From contig NZ_JTEO01000002.1 of NCBI RefSeq assembly GCF_024500045.1, positions 310,001 through 374,000 on the forward strand: a stretch of 64,000 nucleotides of DNA, given 5' to 3'. The DNA comes from Methanolobus chelungpuianus. GTDB taxonomy: Archaea > Halobacteriota > Methanosarcinia > Methanosarcinales > Methanosarcinaceae. The position numbers were made by a program, and so were the translations under genes. Below the pieces are notes generated by a model. It searched no databases. It was not told where the DNA came from and worked only from the letters and a program-made list of their open reading frames with translations. Below, piece after piece: positions 56,610 to 64,000 of this stretch (the stretch's first letter is position 1; each line of letters begins with the position of its first letter).

Positions 56610-59441
56610 TCATTTAGCAAGCATCTTCTTCAGGAACTGCCCAGTATGGGATACCTCGTTCTTTGCAACTTCCTCGGGCGTCCCTTCCGCTATGACTTCT
56701 CCGCCCCTTGCGCCGCCCTCAGGACCCATGTCTATTATCCAGTCCGCGGTCTTGATCACATCAAGGTTATGCTCGATGACGATCACACTATTGCCTGCCT
56801 CCACCAGCCTTTGCAGAACCTCGAGCAGCTTCTTCACATCATCAAAGTGCAGTCCGGTTGTGGGTTCATCCAGGATGTAGACGGTCTTTCCAGTGGATCG
56901 CTTGCTAAGTTCGGTTGCCAGCTTGACCCGCTGGGCCTCGCCTCCTGAAAGGGTCGTGGACGACTGGCCGAGTTTGATATAGCCGAGGCCCACATCGTAG
57001 AGTGTCTGCAGTTTGCGGCTGATGGCCGGTATGTTCTCAAAGAACTCCAGGCCCTCCTCCACTGTCATATCCAGCACCTCGGCGATATTCTTGTCCTTGT
57101 AGGTGACTTCCAGTGTCTCGCGGTTGTAGCGCTTCCCATGACACACCTCGCAGGGCACGTACACATCCGGCAGGAAGTGCATCTCGATGGTGATTATGCC
57201 GTCTCCTGAACAGGCCTCGCACCTGCCGCCGCGCACATTGAAACTAAAGCGGCCAGCCTGGTATCCCCTGGCACGGGCAGTCTTGGTCTGTGCGAACAGC
57301 TCCCTGATGGGAGTGAAGAGATTTGTATAAGTGGCAGGGTTGGATCGCGGAGTTCTTCCGATGGGCGACTGGTCTATGGTAATTACCTTGTCCACATGCT
57401 CCAGGCCCTCGATATCCCTGAACTTCCCGGGGATCTCCCTGGCCTTGCTGAGCTTTCTGGCAAGCACCTTATTCAGGGTCTCATTGATGAGCGTGCTCTT
57501 ACCCGAGCCGGAAACCCCGGTGACGCATACGAGAATGCCCAGCGGGAACTCCACATCAACATCCTTGAGGTTGTTCTCGCCGGCTCCGTACAGAACAAGC
57601 TTGTTTTTAGAATTGCGCCTCTTTTCCGGTATATCGATGGTCACTTTTCCGCTGAGGTATTTTCCAGTAAGGGAGTCCTCATTTGCCATTATCTCATCAG
57701 GGGTGCCTTCGGCCACGATTGCACCGCCATGAATGCCAGCTCCCGGACCCATATCCACCACGTGATCGGCGCTGCAGATGGTCTCCTCGTCGTGCTCCAC
57801 CACAAGCACGGTATTACCGATGTCCCTCAGGTGCCTGAGGGTGTTGATAAGACGCAGGTTGTCCCTCTGGTGCAGGCCAATGCTTGGTTCGTCAAGGATG
57901 TAGAGCACTCCCATGAGGCTTGAGCCTATCTGCGTGGCAAGCCTGATACGCTGAGCCTCCCCGCCTGAAAGTGTCAGGGTAGCCCTGCTCATTGTCAGAT
58001 AGTCCAGGCCCACGTCCACCAGGAAGCCAAGTCTTGCTTTGATCTCTTTCAGAATAAGACGGGCAATGGAATACTCGCGCTCGTTCAGCTTCGTTTCCAG
58101 CAGCTGGAAGAAGTGCAGGCAATCCTCCACGGACATATTGGTGACTTCGATGATATTATATCCATCCACCTTAACCGCAAGGCTGGCAGGCTTGAGCCTC
58201 TTTCCATGGCATACCTGGCAGGGCTTTGTACTGATGTAGCGCTGCATTTTGTCCTTGCTGGTCTCGGATTCCGTGTTCTCGAATATCTTGGAAAGGCTCG
58301 CGATGACCCCTTTGAATCTGCCTGTATGCCGCCAGGTTCCTCCATTCCTGCCAACATGGGAAAAGGAGATGGGCTCATCACTTCCGTGGAATATGACATG
58401 CTGTATCTTGGGGTCCAGTTCGCTGAAGGGAACGTCCATGGAGAATTTAAAATGCCTTGCAAGCGATTCCACGGACTGCATGTAATAGCCGTCCTTGGTC
58501 TTGCTGTTCCAGGGTTCAATGGCACCCTGGGCAAGGCTGAGGCTCTTGTCCGGAACTATCAGATCAGGATCGAACTCCATTGCAGTGCCGAGGCCGTGGC
58601 ATTCGGGACAGGCACCCTGCGGACTGTTGAAGGAGAACGCTGCGGGCTCCATTTCCTCAAAGCCTATGCCGCACTCGGAGCAGGCAAGGTTCTCGCTGAA
58701 TGTCAGCTCCTCTCCGTCAATTATCTGTACCGTGAGAGTGCCGCCGCTCTTCTCAAGCGCCGTCTCCACCGATTGTGAGAGCCTTTCCTCTATGCCTTTC
58801 TTGATCACAAGCCTGTCCACAAGCACTTCTATGTTATGCTTGACATAGCGTTCGAGTTCGATATTGTCCGCATCTTCCAGTAAGTGGACCTCCCCGTCGA
58901 TGCGGGCCCTGGTGAAGCCGTCGGCAAGCAGGTCTGTGAGGAGTTTCCTGTACTCGCCCTTCCTCTCCCTTACAACAGGGGCAAGCACGTGTATCTTTGA
59001 ACCTTCGGGCAGCCTCATGATGCTGTCCACTATCTGGTCCACGCTCTGGGTGGCTATGACCCTGCCGCACTGGGGGCAGTGCCTTATGCCTATCCTTGCA
59101 AAGAGCAGTCTGAAGTAGTCGTATATCTCGGTAACCGTGCCCACAGTGGACCTGGGGTTCTTGCTTGTGGTCTTCTGTTCTATGGATATGGCAGGTGATA
59201 AGCCCTCGATGTATTCCACATCCGGCTTTTCCATAAGTCCGAGGAACTGCCTGGCATAGGCTGAGAGTGATTCCACATATCTCCTCTGCCCCTCGGCATA
59301 GATGGTATCAAAAGCGAGTGACGATTTCCCTGAACCGCTGAGCCCGGTTATCACAATGAGCTTATCCCGGGGCAATGTCAGGTCAAGGTTTTTAAGGTTA
59401 TGTTCTTTTGCACCTTTTATTACTATATTACTCAAGGACAT
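56610..59441 (-). CDS. uvrA: UvrABC excinuclease subunit A
   Basis: Damage-recognition ATPase of nucleotide excision repair. 943 residues with two ABC modules (Walker [10 protein letters not shown] and GVSGSGKST), signature [13 protein letters not shown] and [13 protein letters not shown], and zinc sites (CSECG...CPECHG, and CEACSG...CEVCHG). Typical bacterial length. uvrB and uvrC are not in the window. An inverted repeat GAAGATGCT/AGCATCTTC at 56602-56628 spans the stop and may act as terminator. Confidence 0.97.
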   Translation of the reverse strand: MSLSNIVIKGAKEHNLKNLDLTLPRDKLIVITGLSGSGKSSLAFDTIYAEGQRRYVESLSAYARQFLGLMEKPDVEYIEGLSPAISIEQKTTSKNPRSTVGTVTEIYDYFRLLFARIGIRHCPQCGRVIATQSVDQIVDSIMRLPEGSKIHVLAPVVRERKGEYRKLLTDLLADGFTRARIDGEVHLLEDADNIELERYVKHNIEVLVDRLVIKKGIEERLSQSVETALEKSGGTLTVQIIDGEELTFSENLACSECGIGFEEMEPAAFSFNSPQGACPECHGLGTAMEFDPDLIVPDKSLSLAQGAIEPWNSKTKDGYYMQSVESLARHFKFSMDVPFSELDPKIQHVIFHGSDEPISFSHVGRNGGTWRHTGRFKGVIASLSKIFENTESETSKDKMQRYISTKPCQVCHGKRLKPASLAVKVDGYNIIEVTNMSVEDCLHFFQLLETKLNEREYSIARLILKEIKARLGFLVDVGLDYLTMSRATLTLSGGEAQRIRLATQIGSSLMGVLYILDEPSIGLHQRDNLRLINTLRHLRDIGNTVLVVEHDEETICSADHVVDMGPGAGIHGGAIVAEGTPDEIMANEDSLTGKYLSGKVTIDIPEKRRNSKNKLVLYGAGENNLKDVDVEFPLGILVCVTGVSGSGKSTLINETLNKVLARKLSKAREIPGKFRDIEGLEHVDKVITIDQSPIGRTPRSNPATYTNLFTPIRELFAQTKTARARGYQAGRFSFNVRGGRCEACSGDGIITIEMHFLPDVYVPCEVCHGKRYNRETLEVTYKDKNIAEVLDMTVEEGLEFFENIPAISRKLQTLYDVGLGYIKLGQSSTTLSGGEAQRVKLATELSKRSTGKTVYILDEPTTGLHFDDVKKLLEVLQRLVEAGNSVIVIEHNLDVIKTADWIIDMGPEGGARGGEVIAEGTPEEVAKNEVSHTGQFLKKMLAK

Positions 59442-59702
59442 GTCTGTATTTTCATAAGGTGGTTAGTAAGTAAAGTTTGCGGTAACTATGTTCATGAATA
59501 CGTTTCAGGCATATCCTGCTTTTCGCTGGCAGGCAAAACATGTCTTAACATGAGCTGGCAAAAATTAATTCGCTGCCCGCAAAAGTCTTTCAGACAAGGT
59601 TATATCCTGTAAAACACTATTAACCCAGGAGAGCATATCCTATAAGGATAACAGGACAGATGATACAAAGGATAATATACTGATGATACTGAGGCTTAGA
59701 TT

Positions 59703-60584
59703 ATGGTAAAGTGGAAACGGGACCTGGGACTGGAAGCAAGGATGGTAATTACGATGTTCCTGCTGGCTGCGGTTTACCTGTTTTTCCTGGCAGCTCTTAC
59801 TTATCTGGAAACTCCTGCGGGGTTCATGCTGATATTCATAGCCTTGTTCATGGGGCTGCAATACTATTATTCTGACAGGCTGGTGCTGTGGTCAATGAAC
59901 GCCAAAGTGGTTTCGGAAGCAGAGGCACCAAACCTTCACCAGACGATCACGAGGCTGTGTGCGATGGCCGACCTGCCCAAGCCCAAGGTAGCTATTGTGA
60001 GAACCCCGATGCCAAATGCCTTTGCAACAGGAAAGGGCCCCAAAAGCGCTGTGGTAGCGGTCACCACCGGGCTGATGGACAGGCTCAACCAGGGAGAGCT
60101 CGAGGCCGTACTGGCCCATGAGCTGAGCCACGTCAAGAACAGGGACATGACCGTGCTGACCATAGCCAGTTTCCTCTCCACAGCTGCCTTTTACCTTGTA
60201 AGGTATGGAATGTACTTTGGCGGTTTCGGCAACAACAGGAAAGGCGGAGGCAGTATAATCCTTGTATGGGTCATTTCCATTGCCGTATGGGTGATCAGCT
60301 TCCTGCTTATCCGCGTGCTTTCGCGCTACCGTGAACTTGCTGCCGACAGGGGTGCAGCCATGGTCACAGGCAATCCCGGCAACCTGATCTCTGCGCTGAT
60401 GAAGATAAGCGATACTATGCCGAAGATACCTACGGAAGACCTGAGGAAGGCCGAAGGTATGAACGCGTTCTTTATCGTACCTGCTTTATCGGGTTCTTCT
60501 GTCATGAGCCTCTTCTCCACACATCCGACAACGGAAAAGCGTATAGCTGAGCTTGAGAAGATGCAGAGGGAGATGGAGTCCTGA
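59703..60584 (+). CDS. htpX: HtpX-type membrane zinc metalloprotease
   Basis: 293 residues. Two N-terminal membrane helices (about 15-33, 38-54) precede the catalytic HELSH (139-143), with the third ligand Glu in SRYRELAADRGA and two further helices between. It degrades damaged membrane proteins. It shares a base with the following pspAB start (coupled), placing it in a membrane-stress module. Confidence 0.93.
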   Translation: MVKWKRDLGLEARMVITMFLLAAVYLFFLAALTYLETPAGFMLIFIALFMGLQYYYSDRLVLWSMNAKVVSEAEAPNLHQTITRLCAMADLPKPKVAIVRTPMPNAFATGKGPKSAVVAVTTGLMDRLNQGELEAVLAHELSHVKNRDMTVLTIASFLSTAAFYLVRYGMYFGGFGNNRKGGGSIILVWVISIAVWVISFLLIRVLSRYRELAADRGAAMVTGNPGNLISALMKISDTMPKIPTEDLRKAEGMNAFFIVPALSGSSVMSLFSTHPTTEKRIAELEKMQREMES

Positions 60585-61156
60585 TGGGCCTGCGGGATAT
60601 GTTCGACTCGGTGCTTGGAAAGAGCAGGCTTCCTGAAGCAAAGACGGACCGCTTGTTTGCAATATCCACAGCAGTTGTGACCATGGAGATGAACCTGAAC
60701 CTGGCTCCATCTAGCTCAGCAGGCATTTGTTTTAAGTCTATGGATGTATCGCGCTATCAGGCGGTCAGGGAGGAGATAGAAGGCCTGCTCAAACACAGCG
60801 CGGCTGAGACGGGCACGGATTACCGGCTGGAGAAAGATGAGTACAATTTCCTCTGGGTAGTGCTTAAGGACCCTGATTTTGAGGATCTTGTGACCAATGT
60901 CCATATGATCTCCCAGACTCTCATTGAGAGTGGTTTCGGGGAACAGTTGCTGTGCGCCGTTTACAGGTTCGAGAGCAGCGGTCCTGTCTACTGGATATAC
61001 AACTTCAAGCAGGGAAGCTACTATCCCTTCGTGCCAAGGGAAAAGAACAAAAGGGACAACTCCATGGAAATGAGGCTCAAGTCACTCATAGAGAAGGAGC
61101 TGCCCGTCGAAAAAAATCTGGAAAAATGGTATCCTCTCTGGGGAATGCCATTCTGA
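60584..61156 (+). CDS. PspA-associated protein PspAB
   Basis: 190 residues starting GLRDMFDSVLGKSRLPEAKTDRLFAISTA, the pattern of PspAB, a type III chaperone-like protein found with PspA in archaea and actinobacteria. No membrane helix. Its ATG overlaps the htpX stop. It faces pspAA tail to tail with a 6-bp gap. Confidence 0.8.
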   Translation: MGLRDMFDSVLGKSRLPEAKTDRLFAISTAVVTMEMNLNLAPSSSAGICFKSMDVSRYQAVREEIEGLLKHSAAETGTDYRLEKDEYNFLWVVLKDPDFEDLVTNVHMISQTLIESGFGEQLLCAVYRFESSGPVYWIYNFKQGSYYPFVPREKNKRDNSMEMRLKSLIEKELPVEKNLEKWYPLWGMPF

Positions 61157-61162
61157 GTCTGT

Positions 61163-61441
61163 TCAGCCTTCCAGCAGACCGTCGCCTGCAAAAATTTGTC
61201 TTGCTTCCTTAAGGCTCAGGTCAGCAGGCGGGACTATGACATCAGACTCCTTGAGGTCGCTGTCATCAAGCTTTTTTCCCTTGGACCTTATGCAGTCAAG
61301 GAGCTTTGAGAGCTCGGTCCTGTATTCCTCCTCCTTTCCCTCTGCCACCAGTTGCACTATCCTGTTGTCGATGATATTGAGCTCATCGAACAGGCCGCTT
61401 GGCACCTCGTACTGCCCTTCCTCGGATATCCTTATTATCAT
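61163..61441 (-). CDS. PspA-associated protein PspAA
   Basis: A 92-residue protein (IIRISEEGQYEVPSGLFDELNIIDN, then a helical end) matching the PspAA domain that pairs with PspA in archaea. It overlaps pspA by 4 bp (ATGA), so the two products are translated together. Confidence 0.8.
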   Translation of the reverse strand: MIIRISEEGQYEVPSGLFDELNIIDNRIVQLVAEGKEEEYRTELSKLLDCIRSKGKKLDDSDLKESDVIVPPADLSLKEARQIFAGDGLLEG

Positions 61442-62136
61442 TTTCCCGCCTCCTTCTTCAGCCTTGCAAGCTCGCTGTCCACGCCGGACTGTGCATTGAG
61501 CTTTGCAAGCTCCCGGTCTATATCGTCGCCACTGCTTGTGAAGTCTTCAAGGGTGCCTGCCTCGATGAGCTCATCAAGGGCTGAGGCACGGGCCTTCATG
61601 TCCTCGGTCTTGTTCTCGGCTCTCTCGATGGCAAGGCCCACATCGGCCATTTCCTCGCTGATGCCCGATACGGACTCGCTTATCTTGACCTGGGCCTCGG
61701 CAGCAGAGTACTGTGCCTTGATGGTCTCCTTCTTTGTCCTGAAGACCTCCACCTTGGTGGAAAGACGCTTCTCCGCAGCCACAAGTTTCTCCTGCTCCTT
61801 TTCCAGTTCCGCGATCTGCACATCAAGTCCCTGTATCTGTGTGCTGAGCGCACTCTTCCTCTCAAGTGCCAGCCTTGCAAGATCCTCCCTGTCGGCCTTG
61901 ATGGCATCCCTTGCCTGTGCATCGAGCTTGTCTATGCTCTGCTGGAGCTTCGAGCGCTGCAGCTGGAGCCTCTTCTTGGAGGTGGCTACCTCCGCAACCC
62001 CTCTTTTCACATTTTGCAGCATCTCGAGCTGTTTTTCGTAAGAGTAGTCGAGTGTTTCCCTCGGGTCTTCCATCTTATTGAGCATTTTGTTCATTTTAGA
62101 CTTAACCACGATTTCCATTCTATTGAATAAACCCAT
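61438..62136 (-). CDS. pspA: PspA/IM30 membrane-remodelling protein
   Basis: 232 residues, almost all coiled coil (about residues 25-215). GLFNRMEIVVKSKMNKMLNK at the start is the amphipathic membrane-binding helix of PspA/Vipp1, and EDPRETLDYSYEKQLEMLQNVKR is conserved. ATG 62136 after GGAGGAAGATC is preferred to 62163. These ESCRT-III relatives stabilise damaged membranes. Confidence 0.92.
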   Translation of the reverse strand: MGLFNRMEIVVKSKMNKMLNKMEDPRETLDYSYEKQLEMLQNVKRGVAEVATSKKRLQLQRSKLQQSIDKLDAQARDAIKADREDLARLALERKSALSTQIQGLDVQIAELEKEQEKLVAAEKRLSTKVEVFRTKKETIKAQYSAAEAQVKISESVSGISEEMADVGLAIERAENKTEDMKARASALDELIEAGTLEDFTSSGDDIDRELAKLNAQSGVDSELARLKKEAGK

Positions 62137-62412
62137 GATCTTCCTCCCGGTATATTTCCTCAAGTAGTGATATTGGCTTATGTTGTATCTGTCTGTCGGA
62201 TACTTTAAATTTTCTTTACTGTGTACTATCTAAGTCACAAAAGCATATCATATTTATCCTGCAAGAGTGCCTGCTACTTTGAGCAATTATGATCTTCTCA
62301 GATGCAGGGTCACTATTTTGTACTTTTTCATACCAGGTGTATTTTTCTAACGCTCATCTATATTAATATGTAGAAACCAATCATAAGATACTAATTAACA
62401 GAAGGAATCGAT

Positions 62413-62910
62413 ATGAAAACACTGGTAACGTACCTCTCACAGACCGGAAAAACACAAAAAGTAGCTGAAGCCATCTATGGAGAACTCACAGAGGAAAAGG
62501 ATATTAAGCCAATCTCTGAGGTCAAGGACCTTGCAGGATACGACCTTGCCTTCATAGGCTTCCCTGTGATGCAGTTCGACATCCCTCCAAAGATGCGTAG
62601 CTTCATTGAGAATAATACCAAAGGCAAGAACATTGCAGTGTTCATGACGCATGCTGTCCCGGAAGGTTTTGAAGCTATCCAGTCCTGGACAGGTTCAGTC
62701 AGGCAGACCGTGGCAGACGCTAATCTCCTTGGGATATTCGAATGCCAGGGTGAGCTTGCCCAGCATGTTATCGATATGCTGCTCAAGGCGGAAGACCCCC
62801 AGATGAAGGCATTCGGCGAGATGGGACCATCCACGAAGGGACAGCCTGACGAGAGCCGCCTTAAGAAGGCGCGCCAGTTCGCCAAGGAAATCCAGTCCAA
62901 GGTTAAATAA
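62413..62910 (+). CDS. Flavodoxin-family protein
   Basis: 165 residues; FMN loop LVTYLSQTGKTQKVAEAIY, then GFPVMQFDIPPKMRSF and FMTHAVPEG in place of the aromatic loops. This is closer to the flavodoxin-like redox proteins of anaerobes than to classic flavodoxin. An upstream gap of 276 bp carries a TATA-like AATATGTAG at about 62367. It is paired with a Cys-rich 65-residue gene 23 bp downstream. Confidence 0.85.
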   Translation: MKTLVTYLSQTGKTQKVAEAIYGELTEEKDIKPISEVKDLAGYDLAFIGFPVMQFDIPPKMRSFIENNTKGKNIAVFMTHAVPEGFEAIQSWTGSVRQTVADANLLGIFECQGELAQHVIDMLLKAEDPQMKAFGEMGPSTKGQPDESRLKKARQFAKEIQSKVK

Positions 62911-62933
62911 GCAAGTTTAAAGGAGACCGCCCC

Positions 62934-63131
62934 ATGTCAGACCAAAAAAAAGCTCCGGTATTCTGCGAGAACTATTGCTTCATATGTAAAGGCGCAAGGG
63001 CCGGAAATAGTCTCTTTAAGAAGCTGCAGAACATAGAGTTGAAGATAGTCGGGAAGAACGGATGCATATGGGGTAAGGCAAGGACACAGTACTACGGTGT
63101 CACGCCAGACAAGCCATTGCCTAAAAAATAA
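62934..63131 (+). CDS. Small Cys-containing protein paired with flavodoxin
   Basis: 65 residues with C-x3-C-x2-C (CENYCFICKG, residues 11-18) and one further Cys in NGCIWGKAR. Basic and without membrane segments. The spacing C-x3-C-x2-C resembles the radical SAM triad but the protein is far too small, so metal binding is more likely. It probably shares a transcript with the flavodoxin; the function is unknown. Confidence 0.65.
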   Translation: MSDQKKAPVFCENYCFICKGARAGNSLFKKLQNIELKIVGKNGCIWGKARTQYYGVTPDKPLPKK

Positions 63132-63190
63132 GGATCAGATAAAAGGCCGGTTTCTGCCTTTTATCCTTCTTAGTCCTGTTTTTCTGTTCC

Positions 63191-64000
63191 TCAGTTAGCC
63201 TTGATGTACTCTATCATCTTCGGCGTCAGCAGCGGTGCGATCTGAGGCAGCATATTGGGCATCAGGTTCGCCATTGCCGCAGGCATGAGGTCAGGCATCT
63301 GCTCCTTCATGTGTGGGGGCATGGGCACTCTCTTCTCAACCGCCACGAGCATCTTCGGCATGACCTTGGGCATCAGGGACGGCATGAGCAGGGGCATCAT
63401 TTTTGGCATCATGGGCTTCATGAGCGCATCCATGCCCGGCACGTACTTGACAGTCTTCATCATGGCCTGCATGTATGAAGGCATGGCGCCTATCATATCC
63501 GGCAGCAGCTCAACCATCATCTCTGTCATGTTCTCGGGCTCCATCAGCTCGATCATCTTCTCGAAGGTGACCCAGGCTCCCAGTGCCACATTGGTGGTGT
63601 CCGGGATATCGTACCCCAGGCTGCGGGCTGCCAGCGCTCCAAGGTCCTGTATCTCCATGTTGACATTGTTATCCCTTGCGGCCACCCTGAACTGTACAAG
63701 ACAGCAGGGACAGAGCGCGGCCATGATATCAGCCTTCTGGTCCTTCGCCTCCTGCAGGCGAACGTTACCGATCTTACTTGCCACCTCCGGCTCATCGATA
63801 AGCGTCACGACGGAGCCGCAGCATAGTGCTCTCTCCCTGTTGTGCTCCATTTCCCTGAACTCCACACCCGGTATGGCCTTGAGCAGTTCCCTGGGGGCGT
63901 CGTATATGCCGGCACCCGCCCTTCCGATATGGCACGAGTCGTGCCATGCCACAACCTTGTTCAGGGGCTGCTTGAACTTCGGCTTGAGCACGTCAAGCTT
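63191..64000 (-). CDS. HdrD/GlpC-like Fe-S (CCG-domain) protein, 5' part outside window
   Basis: Only the C-terminal part is visible; the frame is open to the window edge, so GTG 63991 is internal. It contains a CCG-type cysteine-rich domain (HDSCHIGRAG...RALCCGSV and LCPCCLVQFR), as in heterodisulfide reductase HdrD and glycolate oxidase GlcF, which holds a noncubane cluster. The last 100 residues are made of Met-Pro repeats (MPKMMPLLMPSLMPKVMPKM) ending PKMIEYIKAN. The redox partner is not visible. Confidence 0.85.
   Translation of the reverse strand, partial: KLDVLKPKFKQPLNKVVAWHDSCHIGRAGAGIYDAPRELLKAIPGVEFREMEHNRERALCCGSVVTLIDEPEVASKIGNVRLQEAKDQKADIMAALCPCCLVQFRVAARDNNVNMEIQDLGALAARSLGYDIPDTTNVALGAWVTFEKMIELMEPENMTEMMVELLPDMIGAMPSYMQAMMKTVKYVPGMDALMKPMMPKMMPLLMPSLMPKVMPKMLVAVEKRVPMPPHMKEQMPDLMPAAMANLMPNMLPQIAPLLTPKMIEYIKAN

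Noticed and set aside
56602-56628. Inverted repeat at the uvrA end as a protein-binding operator
   Set aside because: It overlaps the stop codon on the downstream side, so a terminator is the simpler reading.

Overview
The window looks like a chromosomal segment from a methanogenic euryarchaeon of the order Methanosarcinales, probably a Methanosarcinaceae-like lineage; I cannot fix the genus. The signs are an archaeal S10-spc-alpha ribosomal cluster with archaeal-only members (S4e, L19e, L32e, the RNase P Rpp29 subunit), an RNA polymerase subunit D carrying two cluster-binding ferredoxin motifs, CDP-archaeol synthase, IorAB, TATA-box promoters, a PEF-CTERM sorting signal, a CcmF protein split in two, and bacterial-type genes common in this order (exonuclease VII, UvrA, PspA).

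Layout. 1-3.0 kb: two tandem secreted COG1361-type proteins (the first cut by the window edge) and a TrmB-family regulator. 3-7.4 kb: proline biosynthesis genes proA-proB, a TauE/SafE-like permease and an RMD1/DUF155-like protein. 7.7-11 kb: indolepyruvate:ferredoxin oxidoreductase iorAB and galU. 11-27.6 kb: a long 5' leader, then about 23 ribosomal protein genes with rnp1, running into secY, adk, an Oxa1/EMC3-like DUF106 gene, cmk, cbf5 and tRNA-Ser. 27.7-30 kb: a GNAT protein, a decayed PEF-CTERM gene and an MFS transporter. 30-32.7 kb: rps13-rps4-rps11-rpoD ending in two identical tRNA-Leu(GAG) genes.

32.7-36 kb: cis-prenyltransferase, DUF2551-like protein, radical SAM enzyme, mini-ferredoxin and flavoredoxin-like protein. 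36.8-41 kb: xseAB, a split CcmF and carS. 41-44.4 kb: pyrE, purD, argF and tRNA-Leu(CAG), followed by an AT-rich gap. 44.9-52.1 kb: a mixed accessory stretch of flavoprotein, alcohol dehydrogenase-like enzyme, YetF-like protein, ferredoxin-nitroreductase, permuted GTPase, Cys-rich protein, glutamine amidotransferase and PHP phosphoesterase. 52.2-56.4 kb: amtB-glnK, purB, rubrerythrin and a DUF2173-like protein. 56.6-64 kb: uvrA, a phage-shock-like stress module (htpX-pspAB facing pspA-pspAA), a flavodoxin pair and the end of an HdrD-like Fe-S protein with an extreme Met-Pro repeat tail.

The observations I rate highest are these. Three genes between 45.6 and 52.1 kb have ATA where the family start codon is expected, each behind a Shine-Dalgarno-like sequence, and two of them have no ATG, GTG or TTG in frame that would give a complete protein. 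A Zn-dehydrogenase carries an internally duplicated insert. A Met-Pro-rich tail ends an Fe-S protein. The rpl3 leader can form a pseudoknot, and the rps13 leader has two mutually exclusive hairpins at its Shine-Dalgarno. I found no CRISPR array, insertion sequence, prophage or defence island.
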